From the NCBI GenBank assembly GCA_964608265.1, contig CAZSNP010000002.1:62001-126000 (forward strand): 64,000 nucleotides of DNA. The letters are read 5' to 3'. Below, in pieces: positions 42,764-52,518 of the stretch (positions within the stretch are counted from its first letter, which is position 1; each line of letters opens with the position of its first letter). Origin of the DNA: JANWXR01 sp964608265 (GTDB taxonomy: Bacteria; Chloroflexota; Anaerolineae; Anaerolineales; UBA6663). The translations under genes were made by a program, and so were the position numbers. The notes under the pieces were generated by a model that was given only the letters and a program-made list of their open reading frames with translations, searched no databases and was not told where the DNA came from.

Positions 42764-45699
42764 ATGGAAAAAAAACCACAAAATCATGGGGATTGGAAAC
42801 GCACCGCGCATGTGTTGCCATTTGTGGTGGTGGTGTTGACACTGGCGGCACCGGTCAGTGCCCGCAGCGATTTACAATCCGCTTCACCGACACCCGTTCC
42901 CAGCCGCAGCCTGCAATTTGATGGGGTCAACGACATCGCGCGCACCGTCAACCTGCCGCTGTTGACTCAGTTCACGGTCGAGGCCTGGGTGCGGCGCTCG
43001 GCCGACTCGAACAGCTACCAAACTTTCCTCTCGGATGCCAACAGTTCGTACGGGCAAGCCATGCTCACGCTGTTTGTGGATGGCGGCAACCAGAGCTGCT
43101 CGGGCGCAGCCGATCAGTTCGCCTACTACCAGCTCAACAACAATCAGACGCAATGCTCGGGCGTCACCGCAACCGTGGGGCAGTGGTTTCACGTGGCAGT
43201 CTCGCGCGACGCCAGCGGCACGCGCCGGCTGTTCGTGAACGGCGTTTTGCGCAGCACGCAGACCAACTCAGCCGCGCCCACCGATAGCAGCGGCGTGTTT
43301 GCCTTTGGCCGCGCCGGCGACTTCAACGGCGAATACTTCGCCGGACTGGTGGATGAGGCGCGCCTCTCCAATATCGCCGTTTACACCGCCACCTTCACCG
43401 CGCCCACCAGCCCGCTGCCCGTGACTGCCAACACGGTGGCGCTGTGGAGCCTCGACGAGGGGACGGGCCAGACGTTCAGCGATCGCTCAGGCAACGGCCG
43501 TAACGGAACGCTCGGGTCGAGCAGCGGCGCGGATTCGGCGGACCCGCTCTGGTCAACGTTCACACCGGTGGGCGACGGCAGCCCAACAGCGACGCCGATC
43601 ACAACAGCGACACGGACGAACACCCCGACTCCCACGCGGACGCCGACGCCCACTTTCACTCCCGGCCCGACTTCCACCCCAACCGTCACCGCGACAGCCA
43701 CACCCCTGCCAACGGCCAGCCACACCGCCACGGCCACACCGGTTCCCACCCTCACATACACCCCCATTCCCTCGAATGTCGGTTATTCGCTGCGCTTCTT
43801 CGGCACGGGCGCGGGCGATGTGGACCGCGTCAAGATCCCGATTGACGACCCGGCCACCACCAACCCCGGCCCGCCGGCCGACATCGGCGCGGAAGATTTC
43901 ACGCTTGAATTTTGGATGAAGGCCAACGGCGCCGACAACACCGCTACAGCCATCACCTGCGGCGCGAACAGCGATTGGATCTTCGGCAACGTCGTGATCG
44001 ATCGCGACCGTTTCAGTCAGGAGCGCGATTACGGGTTATCGCTGGCGGGCGGGCGCATCGTCTTCGGCGTCAATGGGCCGGGCAACCTCGCCCGGACGCT
44101 GTGCGGCACAACCTCGGTGCTCGATGGCGGCTGGCATCACATCGCCGTGCAGCGCCGCCGCAGCGACGGCTGGCTGTGGATTTTCGTGGACGGCGTGTTG
44201 CAGGCGCAGGCCGACGGCCCCGACGGCGACATCTCCTATCCCGATGAGGGTGTGCCGGGAAACTTCTGCGACGGGCCATGCACGAACAGCGATCCCTTCC
44301 TCGTGCTCGGCGCGGAGAAGCACGACGCCGGCCCGCAGTATCCCTCGTACAGCGGCTACCTCGACGAGTTGCGGCTCTCGAACAGCCTGCGTTACTCGGC
44401 GCCGTTCTCGCCGGTGCTACAGCCGTTCTCGCCCGATGCGAGCACAGTCGCCCTGTATCATTTTGATGAGGGCACCGGCGACTTCATCGGGGATAGCTCG
44501 GGCGCCGCCGGTGGCCTCAGCCACGGAACGCGCCGCTTCGGCGGCAACCCGGCTGGGCCGCAGTGGCTGCCCGAAGCCCCCTTCCCGCCACCCACGCCGA
44601 CACCGACCGACACGCCCATTCCCTCGCCGACCTTTACACCGTCGAGCACGCCCACCCACACCGACACACCGACCGACACGGCCACGCCGACACCCACGCC
44701 GACACCGAGCGACACACCCACGCCCACCGACACGGCGACGAACACGCCGACGTTCACACCCACCGCGACACCGACCGACACGGCCACGCCGACACCCACG
44801 CCGACACCGAGCGACACACCCANNNNNNNNNNNNNNNNNNNNNNNNNNNNNNNNNNNNNNNNNNNNNNNNNNNNNNNNNNNNNNNNNNNNNNNNNNNNNN
44901 NNNNNNNNNNNNNNNNNNNNNNACACCGACCGACACGGCCACGCCGACACCCACGCCGACACCGAGCGACACACCCACGCCCACCGACACGGCGACGAAC
45001 ACGCCGACGTTCACACCCACCGCGACACCGACCGACACGGCCACGCCGACCTTCACGCCGGACCCCGATGTGATCTTTGCCGATGGGTTCGAAGCTGGCA
45101 ATTTGCTGGCGTGGTCGGCGGCCTTTACCGACAGCGGCGATCTGACGGTGACGACCGGGGCCGCCCTCGTTGGGAATCGCGGGCTGAGCGCACTGCTCGA
45201 CGACAACACCGCCCTCTACGTCACCGATGAACGGCCCACGGCTGAGGCCCGTTATCGCGCGCGCTTCTACTTCGACCCGAACACGATCACGATGGCGAGC
45301 GGCAACGCGCATGTGCTGTTTCACGGATACACGGGCACAAACTTCGGCACGCCGGTCGTGCGCGTGGAGTTTCGCTTCAGCAATGGGGCGTACCAACTGC
45401 GAGGCGGCGCGCGGAACGATGCCAACGGCTGGAGTTATGCCGGCTGGACGACCATCACCGATGCCGCGCACTGGATCGAGTTCGATTGGCGCGCGAGCAC
45501 GGCTGCCGGCGCGAATAACGGCGGGCTGACGGTGTGGATTGACGGCACGCAGCGCGGCAACCTGACGACGGTGGATAACGACACCCGGCGCATCGAGCGT
45601 GTGCGGCTCGGCGCGGTCAGCGGACTCGATAGCGGCACCCGCGGCACGTATTTCTTCGACGCTTTCGAGTCGCGCCGGACGACGTATATCGGACCGTGA
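42764..45699 (+). CDS. secreted LamG-domain protein with Thr/Pro repeat linker (contains assembly gap)
   Basis: A large exported protein split by 100 N. The signal peptide is at about residues 1-33. Two concanavalin-like (LamG_3) domains follow: first SLQFDGVNDIARTV, FTVEAWVRR, GLVDEARLSNIAVY; second FTLEFWMKANG, GGWHHIAVQRR, GYLDELRLSN. Each is followed by a Thr/Pro linker. After the gap a last domain (about 210 residues, VIFADGFEAGNLLAWS to the C-terminus) also looks like a jelly-roll. Probably a surface protein that binds glycans or proteins. The frame differs by coordinates on the two sides of the N run, which means nothing because the gap length is arbitrary. Confidence 0.75.
44671..45058 (+). 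repeat. 102-bp (34-codon) tandem repeat in the Thr/Pro linker
   Basis: The unit starting GACCGACACGGCCACG begins at 44671, 44773, 44928 and 45030. The spacing is exactly 102 bases on both sides of the gap, and the units are nearly identical. It encodes TPTDTATPTP-type sequence. Confidence 0.9.
44823..44922. other. assembly gap (100 N)
   Basis: Exactly 100 N, a conventional gap of unknown length, placed inside the 102-bp tandem repeat. The true copy number is not known. Confidence 0.98.
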
Positions 45700-45847
45700 C
45701 GGGCACGCCAACCGAGATCACAATAAAACCCCAAGTGGATCGCCAGCGCGATCCACTATTTTCCACATGGACTTTATTTCCCATGTTAGCGCTGCGGGCG
45801 CGGAGGTACCATGCAGCTCTGTCATCGTGTTCTCACTCAACAGTTGC

Positions 45848-47887
45848 ATGGGTGCCCTGCCACGTCTGCTACGACTTGCGTTCACTTGCCTGGTGCTGGT
45901 GGCCCCGAGCAGCCCGCTGCCCGCTCCTGCCCGGCCCGCCGCGGCAGCGCCGCCGCCCTTCTTCCGCAACGAAACCATCCTGCTCGGTTTGAGTGAACCC
46001 ACCGGCCTGACGTTTGCCCCCGACGGGCGCATGTTCATCCTGCAACGCGGTGGTGTGATCCGGGTGGCCCTTCCCGGCGCAACCCAGGTGGAGGCGACGC
46101 CACTGCTTACCCTCACCAACATCAATACCGACGAAGGTGAGCGCGGGTTGGTCGGCATGACGCTGCACCCCGACTTCGCCCTCAACGGCTACGTCTACCT
46201 CTTCTATACCGCCAACACGCCGCTGCGTGATCGGGTGTCACGGTTCACCGTCACCGGCAACGTGGCGGACCCGGACAGTGAAGTCGTCATCTGGCAAGAC
46301 TCCTCCGAGGCCGGGCTGTGGCACCACGGCGGTACGCTGGCCTTCGGGCCGGAGGGGGCGCTCTATATCTCGGTCGGCGACAACTTCGACACGACCTTTG
46401 GGGCGGGCCATGTCTCGCAACGCCTCGATAGTTACCGGGGCAAAATCCTGCGCCTCAACTCCGATGGTTCTGCGCCGAACGACAACCCGTTTTACGACGG
46501 TGATGGCCCGAACCTCGACGCCATCTGGGCGCTCGGCCTGCGCAACCCGTTTCGCTTCAGCTTCGACACGCTGACGGGCGCGCTGTACATCGGTGATGTG
46601 GGCAGCAACACCGACACCTCCATCGAAGAGGTCAATCGCGGGCAGGCCGGCGCGAACTACGGCTGGCCGTGGTGCGAAGGGGCATGCGCCGTCACCGGCA
46701 TGACCAATCCCATCTATCAGTATCCGCATAACAGCCGTGACGCTTCGATCACTGCCGGCTTTGTCTATCGGGCCGCGCAATTCCCCGCTGAGTATCGCGG
46801 CAGTTTATTCTTTGGCGATTACGCGCAGAACTGGATTCGCCGCCTGACCTTCGATGCGAACGGCGAGGTGCTGGCCGGCCTCAACTTCGAGCCGGCCGAT
46901 GGCGCCCTCGACGGGCCGTACGGCGAGATCGTGGATTTGAAGCCCGGCCCCGATGGCTCGCTGTATTACGTGGATATTGGCCCACTCGGCGGGCAGACCG
47001 CGGGCAGCGTGCGCCGCATCCGCTACGACCCGAATCGGCCACCGATCATCACGCAGGCGATCGCCACACCCGACTCCGGCCTCATCCCGCCGCTGACTGT
47101 GGATTTTGCCGGCGCCGCCACCGACCCGGAGGGCGGCGTCATCACCTACACGTGGAGTTTTGGCGACGGCAACTCGGCGAGCGGCGCCACTCCCAGTTAC
47201 ACTTACGGGCAACGCGGGCGCTTCTTCGCGCGGCTCACCGCCTCCGACGGCGTGGCTGAATCGCTCTCGGCGCCGGTGGCCGTCACGGTTGGCGCTGCGC
47301 CGCAAGTGACGGTGACCGCGCCGATCAGCGGCACGACTTTCCGCGCCGGCGACGTCATCGCCTTTAGCGGCAGCGCCACCGACGCGGATGGATCGCTCTC
47401 TGCCGCCAACTATTCGTGGCAAATCGTCTTTCGCCACAACGACCATCTGCATCCCGCCGAAGGGCCGATCACGAACACAACCTCCGGCGCATTTACGATC
47501 CCCCTCACGGGCCACGACTTCAGCGGCAACACGGGGTTTGAGGTCGTTCTGACGGTGACGGACGCGGACGGCATCGCCACGACGGAGCGGGTAACGGTCC
47601 GCCCGGAAAAGGTCAACCTGACGGTGACGACCAACGTGCCGGGTCTGCGCGTCAGCCTCGATCAAAACACCAACGCGCCCGCCCCGCTGGTGCGCGATAC
47701 GCTGATTGGCTTTGAACACACGATCGGTGTGGCCGGGTCGCAATTGTTGAACGGCGTGCCCGCTCAGTTCGTCGGCTGGGCCGATGGGGTGACGACAACG
47801 ACGCGCCTCATCACCGTGCCGTTGACCGACACCACATACACCGCGCGGTACACCTTCAACACCTTTTTGCCCCTGCTGCGACGCTGA
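45848..47887 (+). CDS. secreted PQQ-dependent sugar dehydrogenase with PKD domain
   Basis: A 679-aa exported oxidoreductase of the soluble aldose dehydrogenase type. After the signal peptide (about 1-38) a six-bladed propeller spans about 45-395: GLTFAPDGRMFILQRGG, GMTLHPDFALNGYVYLFYT, LWHHGGTLAFGPEGALYISVGD, GLRNPFRFSFD and GDVGSNTDTSIEEVN. A PKD domain follows (about 410-490, ITYTWSFGDGNSASGATPSYTY), then a beta-rich region. The protein ends in FLPLLRR, a terminus I associate with secreted proteins of this phylum. The ATG at 45848 is chosen for its signal peptide; no Shine-Dalgarno sequence is seen. Confidence 0.85.
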   Translation: MGALPRLLRLAFTCLVLVAPSSPLPAPARPAAAAPPPFFRNETILLGLSEPTGLTFAPDGRMFILQRGGVIRVALPGATQVEATPLLTLTNINTDEGERGLVGMTLHPDFALNGYVYLFYTANTPLRDRVSRFTVTGNVADPDSEVVIWQDSSEAGLWHHGGTLAFGPEGALYISVGDNFDTTFGAGHVSQRLDSYRGKILRLNSDGSAPNDNPFYDGDGPNLDAIWALGLRNPFRFSFDTLTGALYIGDVGSNTDTSIEEVNRGQAGANYGWPWCEGACAVTGMTNPIYQYPHNSRDASITAGFVYRAAQFPAEYRGSLFFGDYAQNWIRRLTFDANGEVLAGLNFEPADGALDGPYGEIVDLKPGPDGSLYYVDIGPLGGQTAGSVRRIRYDPNRPPIITQAIATPDSGLIPPLTVDFAGAATDPEGGVITYTWSFGDGNSASGATPSYTYGQRGRFFARLTASDGVAESLSAPVAVTVGAAPQVTVTAPISGTTFRAGDVIAFSGSATDADGSLSAANYSWQIVFRHNDHLHPAEGPITNTTSGAFTIPLTGHDFSGNTGFEVVLTVTDADGIATTERVTVRPEKVNLTVTTNVPGLRVSLDQNTNAPAPLVRDTLIGFEHTIGVAGSQLLNGVPAQFVGWADGVTTTTRLITVPLTDTTYTARYTFNTFLPLLRR

Positions 47888-47911
47888 GGGCTTCGCCGCC
47901 GCCCGCGCCTG

Positions 47912-47917
47912 TATAAT
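47912..47917 (+). promoter_or_regulatory. leaderless -10 box TATAAT
   Basis: A perfect TATAAT, nine bases before the GTG start at 47927. It fits a transcript that starts at the codon. Confidence 0.6.
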
Positions 47918-47926
47918 CGCCGCGCT

Positions 47927-49837
47927 GTGCGCGCGTTCAATCGATTCCGTGTTACGCGGTGGGCGGAGGCTGCGGCCCTGCTGCTTTGCCTTGCCTTCGC
48001 GGCCTTCATCCGCTTCCATCAACTCGAGTCGCTCCCACCCGGGCTGTACTCCGACGAGGCCTGGTACGCGCTCGACGCGGCGGGCGTCCTCGACGGCCAG
48101 CACGCTGTTTACTTTCCGGCCAATAATGGCCGCGAGCCGCTGTTCATCTATCTCCTCTCACTGAGCATCGGCGCCCTGGGCCACACACCGCTCGCTGTCC
48201 GGCTGCCGGCGGCGCTGCTCGGCGTGTTGACGGTGCTGGCGGCCTATGCGCTGGGCCGGGCGCTGTTCACTGGGCGCGTCGGGCTATTGATGGCAGCGTT
48301 GACCGCAGGCAGTCTGTGGGCGCTGGCCCTCAGCCGCATCGGGTTGCGAGCGACCACGTTGCCGCCGCTCGCGGCGTTCATGGTCGCAGCCGCTGTAGTG
48401 GGATGGCGCACCCGCAGCGCGCGCCGGCTCATGTTCGCGGGCGCGCTTTGCGGCTTATGTTTTTATACATATCTTTCCGCGCGCCTCATCCCGCTGCCCT
48501 TCATCGCCTTCGGGGTTTGGTGGTATAGTCACCGGCGCTTAGGCACAGGTTCAACCGCAACACGCCTGCCGTGGAAAGAACTCGCCGCCTTTGGGCTGGC
48601 CGCCGCGCTGGTGGCCGCGCCGTTGGGGCTGTATGCGCTGCGCGAACCGCAGGTCTATTTGGGTCGCGCCGAGCAGGTATCGGTGTTGGGTTCGGGCTGG
48701 GCCGCGCTCTTTGACAATTTGATCAAGGTGCTGGCGATGTTCGCCTTCGCCGGCGACGCCAACCTGCGGCATAACCTGCCGGGCCGCCCGGTCTTCGATT
48801 GGGCGCTCAGCCTGGCGTTCTTCGCCGGGGTGGGGCTGGCGCTGCAGCGAGCCTGGCGGCGCGAGGCCGCATCGGTGCTGGCCACGTCCTGGTGTGGGAC
48901 GATGTTGCTGCCTACGCTGCTGTCGAACGAGGCGCCGCATTTCCTGCGCGCCATCGGGGCCTTGCCGATGGTGTTCGTCTTTCCGGCGCTGGCGCTCGAT
49001 TGGCTGTGGGGCACGGGCCGTTGGCGGCTGCGGGCGCTCGTGGTGCTTGCGTTGACGGCCGGCGGTCTGCGAACGGCCTTCGATTACTTCGGCCCGTACG
49101 CGCAGCACGCGGGTTTGGCGGATGCGTTTCAAACCGCTCCCGTGCGTCTGGCCGAGGACGCCAATGCGTACCTGGCAAGCGGCGCCGGCCCGTTGTGGCT
49201 GGATAAGCGGCTGTGGGATTTTGCGGCGGCCCGTTTCCTGATCGCGCGGCCGGCGGCGGTGCGGCTGTTCGAGCCGGGGCAGACGATCGACAGAGAGCCG
49301 GCGATGCAGATCATGTTTTCGCCGTACAGCGATTACGGCAACGTGCTCGCCGCGCTGCCCGAGCGTTCCGCCCTCACGGTCACCACCGGGGCGCTGTATC
49401 GCAACGAGGGCGAGGCCGAGCCGTATCCTTTGTACGTGACCTTCACCGTCGCGCCGCAGACGGGCGGCGGGCCGGAGCCGCACACGTTCGAGCGCGGGAT
49501 TCAGTTGAGAGCGCAACCGGTTTCCCGGGTGGGCGACCGTGTGCGGGTGACGCTGACCTGGTCGGTTGCCGCCGCGCTGGCCGATGACGTTCGTGGCTTC
49601 ATCCACTTGCGCCGGGGCGAGATAGTGGTATCACAGGCCGATGAGCCGCTGGGGGGCGTGCACTATCCCGTGCGGCTGTGGCCGGCGGGGAGGTGGGTGA
49701 CGCGGGCGCACGAGCTAACCCTCCCGGCGGAGGGCGGGCCGGGGGAGCTACGCTTGTTTGTCGGGTTATACGATCCAGCGGGCGCGCGCTTGCGCGTCGA
49801 TGGGGGTGAGGAGGCGGTTGAGCTGTCACTGCCGTGA
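47927..49837 (+). CDS. PMT-like membrane glycosyltransferase with C-terminal module
   Basis: A 636-aa integral membrane protein of the GT-C class. The first periplasm-type loop carries the acidic motif GLYSDEAWYALDAAG (Asp-Glu). About ten helices follow up to residue 390. The extracellular C-terminal part includes a beta-rich module at about 525-630 (GFIHL, YPVRLWPAGRW, LRLFVGLYDP) like that of the 19844 and 52515 proteins. The start codon is GTG, directly after a TATAAT box. It precedes the two LysM genes and may modify surface proteins or glycans; this is inference from context. Confidence 0.8.
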   Translation: MRAFNRFRVTRWAEAAALLLCLAFAAFIRFHQLESLPPGLYSDEAWYALDAAGVLDGQHAVYFPANNGREPLFIYLLSLSIGALGHTPLAVRLPAALLGVLTVLAAYALGRALFTGRVGLLMAALTAGSLWALALSRIGLRATTLPPLAAFMVAAAVVGWRTRSARRLMFAGALCGLCFYTYLSARLIPLPFIAFGVWWYSHRRLGTGSTATRLPWKELAAFGLAAALVAAPLGLYALREPQVYLGRAEQVSVLGSGWAALFDNLIKVLAMFAFAGDANLRHNLPGRPVFDWALSLAFFAGVGLALQRAWRREAASVLATSWCGTMLLPTLLSNEAPHFLRAIGALPMVFVFPALALDWLWGTGRWRLRALVVLALTAGGLRTAFDYFGPYAQHAGLADAFQTAPVRLAEDANAYLASGAGPLWLDKRLWDFAAARFLIARPAAVRLFEPGQTIDREPAMQIMFSPYSDYGNVLAALPERSALTVTTGALYRNEGEAEPYPLYVTFTVAPQTGGGPEPHTFERGIQLRAQPVSRVGDRVRVTLTWSVAAALADDVRGFIHLRRGEIVVSQADEPLGGVHYPVRLWPAGRWVTRAHELTLPAEGGPGELRLFVGLYDPAGARLRVDGGEEAVELSLP

Positions 49838-49863
49838 GGCGGCGGCAGTTCGGGAGTGAGGCC

Positions 49864-50991
49864 ATGAATCGGCAACGCACGTTCACCGGAGTGATCGTTC
49901 TGAGTCTGCTGGTTTCATTGGTGATGCTGGCCGCGCCCGGCCCGCGCGCGCGGGCGCAGTCGAACCTGCTCTTCAACCCCGGTTTCGAGGATGCCGGCAA
50001 CAACACCACCGGCAACGGCTGGGTGCAGTGGTGGCAGGAAACGCCCCGGCCCGGCGACGGCTCGCTGAATTACGCCTACCGCCCGAGCTGGAACGTGGAG
50101 AAGAAGAGCAGCGGCGCGGCGGCGGAATTGATCCTGGCCGGCAATAACTCGCAGCGCGTGATCAATAACTGGGATCCGTGGTATGCGGGCGTGTATCAAT
50201 CGGTGAACGCGCCCGCCGGCAGCCGGGTGCGGGTGACGGCCAATGCGCGCCTGTGGACGAGCAGCAGCAACTGGCCGGCCGCCTCGGATACGGCGGTGGG
50301 CGCGACGGTGCAGGTCGGCCTGGAGCCGAGCGCGGGCACGAATGCGCTGGCCGGCAGCGTGATCTGGTCGGGCACGATCGCGCCGCACAACGGCTGGCAA
50401 TCGGTGAGCGTCGAGGCCATCGTCGGCGCGGGCGGGCGGGTGACGGTTTTCCTCGGCGCGAACTATCGCGGCTATTCGCGCCAGTTCATGAGCGTGTTCT
50501 TCGACGAGGTCTCGCTGGTGGTGGTGGATAGCAACCCGCCGACGGCCACGCGCACGCCGACCGGCCAGGCAACGGCGACCAACACCCCCGCGCCGGGCAC
50601 GCCGAGCAGCACGCCCGGCCCGACGGCCACCGCCACCCTCGCACCCATCACCGGGCCGACGGTAACGGCGCTGCCGGCCGGCCAATACGTCGTGAAGCGC
50701 GGCGACACGCTCGGCAGGATCGCGCGGCTGTACAACATCCCGGCGTGGATGATCATCAACGCTAACAACATCAAAGACATCCACAAGATTTACGAGGGTC
50801 AGGTGTTGATCATCCCGGCGGGCGCAGCCACACCGGCGCCGGGCACCTTCATCTACACCATCGTACGCGGCGACACGCTCTCGCAGATCGCCAAGCGTTA
50901 CGGCACAACCGTGGCGCGGCTGCGCGAGTTGAACGTGCTGCGCAAAGACAACCTCATCTTCCCCGGCCAACGGATCGTGGTCGGGAGATAG
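49864..50991 (+). CDS. secreted protein with jelly-roll domain and two LysM domains
   Basis: A 375-aa exported protein. The signal peptide ends near residue 32 (ARAQ). Residues about 33-225 form a beta-rich, carbohydrate-binding-like domain (SNLLFNPGFEDAG, NNWDPWYAGVYQSVNAPAGS, FMSVFFDEVSLVV). A Thr/Pro linker follows, then two LysM domains (YVVKRGDTLGRIARLYNI and YTIVRGDTLSQIAKRYGT) that should bind peptidoglycan or chitin-like glycans. There is no catalytic domain. GGAG precedes the ATG by about seven bases. The next gene encodes a paralogue. Confidence 0.85.
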   Translation: MNRQRTFTGVIVLSLLVSLVMLAAPGPRARAQSNLLFNPGFEDAGNNTTGNGWVQWWQETPRPGDGSLNYAYRPSWNVEKKSSGAAAELILAGNNSQRVINNWDPWYAGVYQSVNAPAGSRVRVTANARLWTSSSNWPAASDTAVGATVQVGLEPSAGTNALAGSVIWSGTIAPHNGWQSVSVEAIVGAGGRVTVFLGANYRGYSRQFMSVFFDEVSLVVVDSNPPTATRTPTGQATATNTPAPGTPSSTPGPTATATLAPITGPTVTALPAGQYVVKRGDTLGRIARLYNIPAWMIINANNIKDIHKIYEGQVLIIPAGAATPAPGTFIYTIVRGDTLSQIAKRYGTTVARLRELNVLRKDNLIFPGQRIVVGR

Positions 50992-51039
50992 GCTGGGCCG
51001 CTCGGCCGGTGGAAGATTGAACCTGGAAAAGGAAAGTGT

Positions 51040-52518
51040 ATGAAAGCCTTGCGTCTGTTTCTCGCGGCCCTGGTGCTGGCGCTCGTCGCCGCGCCGCGAA
51101 CGGTTGCCCCGGTGGCGGCCCAATCGAACCTGCTGGCCAACCCGGGTTTCGAATCCAGCGGCTCGGGCACCGGCACCGCCAACTGGCTGCCGTGGTGGTC
51201 GGAGACCGCCAAGCCCTCGGATGGGTCGTTTAACTACGCTTACAAGCCCACGTGGAATCAGGAAAGCCTGAGCGCGGGCGCCGCCGGCCCCTTCATCTAT
51301 GCCGGCAACGCCTCGCAGCGCATCGTCAACAACTGGGATCCGTGGTACGCCGGCGTGAAGCAGGTGGTGAACGCGCCGGCCGGCGCGCGCGTGCGGCTCA
51401 CGGTATATGCCAAAGCGTGGACGAGTTCTTCCGGTTGGCCGTCCGCCTCCGACACGAGCGTGCCGGTGCGCGCCAGCGCCGGCCTCGACCCGAACGGCAC
51501 CGAGAATCAGTTCGCCAGCACTGTGGTGTGGTCGGGCGCCGCCGCCCCGCACGACGCGTGGACGCCCATCTCCGTGGAAACAACGGTCGGGGCCGGCGGC
51601 AAGGTCGGCGTCTTCCTCAGCTTCGACTATCGCGGCTCGTCGCGGCTGTTCATGAGCGGGTTGTTCGATGAGGCCTCGCTCGTCGTGGTGGGCACCGGCC
51701 CGGCGCCGCAGCCGACGACGGGCGGCGGCGCGGCCACCCAACCGCCGAGCACCGCGCCAACCCCACTGCCCTTCACGCTCCCCACCCCCGATGCCAGCGG
51801 CGCGGTCGTTTACACCGTGCGCACCGGCGACACCGGTTGGAGCATCGCCGCCAACGCCCGCCTCTCGCTCGATGAGCTGCGCGCCCTCAACCCGGGCGTC
51901 AACATCAGCCTGCTCTTCGTCGGGCAGAAGCTGGTCTTGAAGGCCGGCAACGCTACCGCCACGCCGCCGCCGCAGCCGACGGCGGCCCCGACCGAGGCGC
52001 AACCCACCGTCGCGCCGACGACCGAACCCGGCGCGCAACCGACGGCCGCGCAACCGCAACCCACCGCCATCGCCGCCAATCCCGACACCGGCAAGATCTG
52101 TGTGCGGCTGTTCGAGGATGTGAACGGCAACGCGCAGCGCGAGACCAGTGAAGTGACGCTGGCCAGCGGCTCGCTGACGGTGATCGATGCCAACGGCGCG
52201 CCGGTGGCGGCGTACACGACCCAACCCGGCGAGGAGGAGCACTGCTTCGAAAACCTCGCCGCCGGCACCTACACGCTGGCCGCCGCGCCCCCCACCGGCT
52301 ACAACGCCACGAACAATCCCAATGCCCGTTTTGATCTGAAGATCGGCGACACGGTGAACGTGGAGTTCGGCGCGCAGAAGGGCAGCGGCGCGGTCGCGCC
52401 CACAGCCCCGGCTGCCGATGACGGCCGTTTACGCAACGCGCTCTTTGGCGCGGCGGGCATCATGCTGTTGCTATTGGCGGCCGGCCTGGCGGGCTTCTTC
52501 GTGTTGCGGCGCAGGTGA
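51040..52518 (+). CDS. membrane-anchored LysM protein with jelly-roll domain
   Basis: A 492-aa paralogue of the preceding protein. The signal peptide is residues 1-27, and the same N-terminal domain follows (SNLLANPGFESSG, NNWDPWYAGVKQVVNAPAGA, FMSGLFDEASLVV). It has one LysM (YTVRTGDTGWSIAANARL), a Pro/Thr/Gln linker, an SdrD-like beta domain (ICVRLFEDVNGNAQRE, CFENLAAGTYTLAAAPPTGY) and a C-terminal helix ending in FFVLRRR, so it is anchored in the membrane with the domains outside. The stop overlaps the GTG start of the next gene (GTGA), indicating one operon. Confidence 0.85.
   Translation: MKALRLFLAALVLALVAAPRTVAPVAAQSNLLANPGFESSGSGTGTANWLPWWSETAKPSDGSFNYAYKPTWNQESLSAGAAGPFIYAGNASQRIVNNWDPWYAGVKQVVNAPAGARVRLTVYAKAWTSSSGWPSASDTSVPVRASAGLDPNGTENQFASTVVWSGAAAPHDAWTPISVETTVGAGGKVGVFLSFDYRGSSRLFMSGLFDEASLVVVGTGPAPQPTTGGGAATQPPSTAPTPLPFTLPTPDASGAVVYTVRTGDTGWSIAANARLSLDELRALNPGVNISLLFVGQKLVLKAGNATATPPPQPTAAPTEAQPTVAPTTEPGAQPTAAQPQPTAIAANPDTGKICVRLFEDVNGNAQRETSEVTLASGSLTVIDANGAPVAAYTTQPGEEEHCFENLAAGTYTLAAAPPTGYNATNNPNARFDLKIGDTVNVEFGAQKGSGAVAPTAPAADDGRLRNALFGAAGIMLLLLAAGLAGFFVLRRR

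Noticed and set aside
44671..45058. Regular repeats as a possible CRISPR array
   Set aside because: The units are contiguous, code for Thr/Pro protein sequence in frame, have no spacers, and there are no cas genes.
49915..52242. 775-codon minus-strand open frame opposite the LysM genes
   Set aside because: The plus strand has clear signal peptides, LysM motifs and operon overlaps; the minus-strand frame is a shadow.
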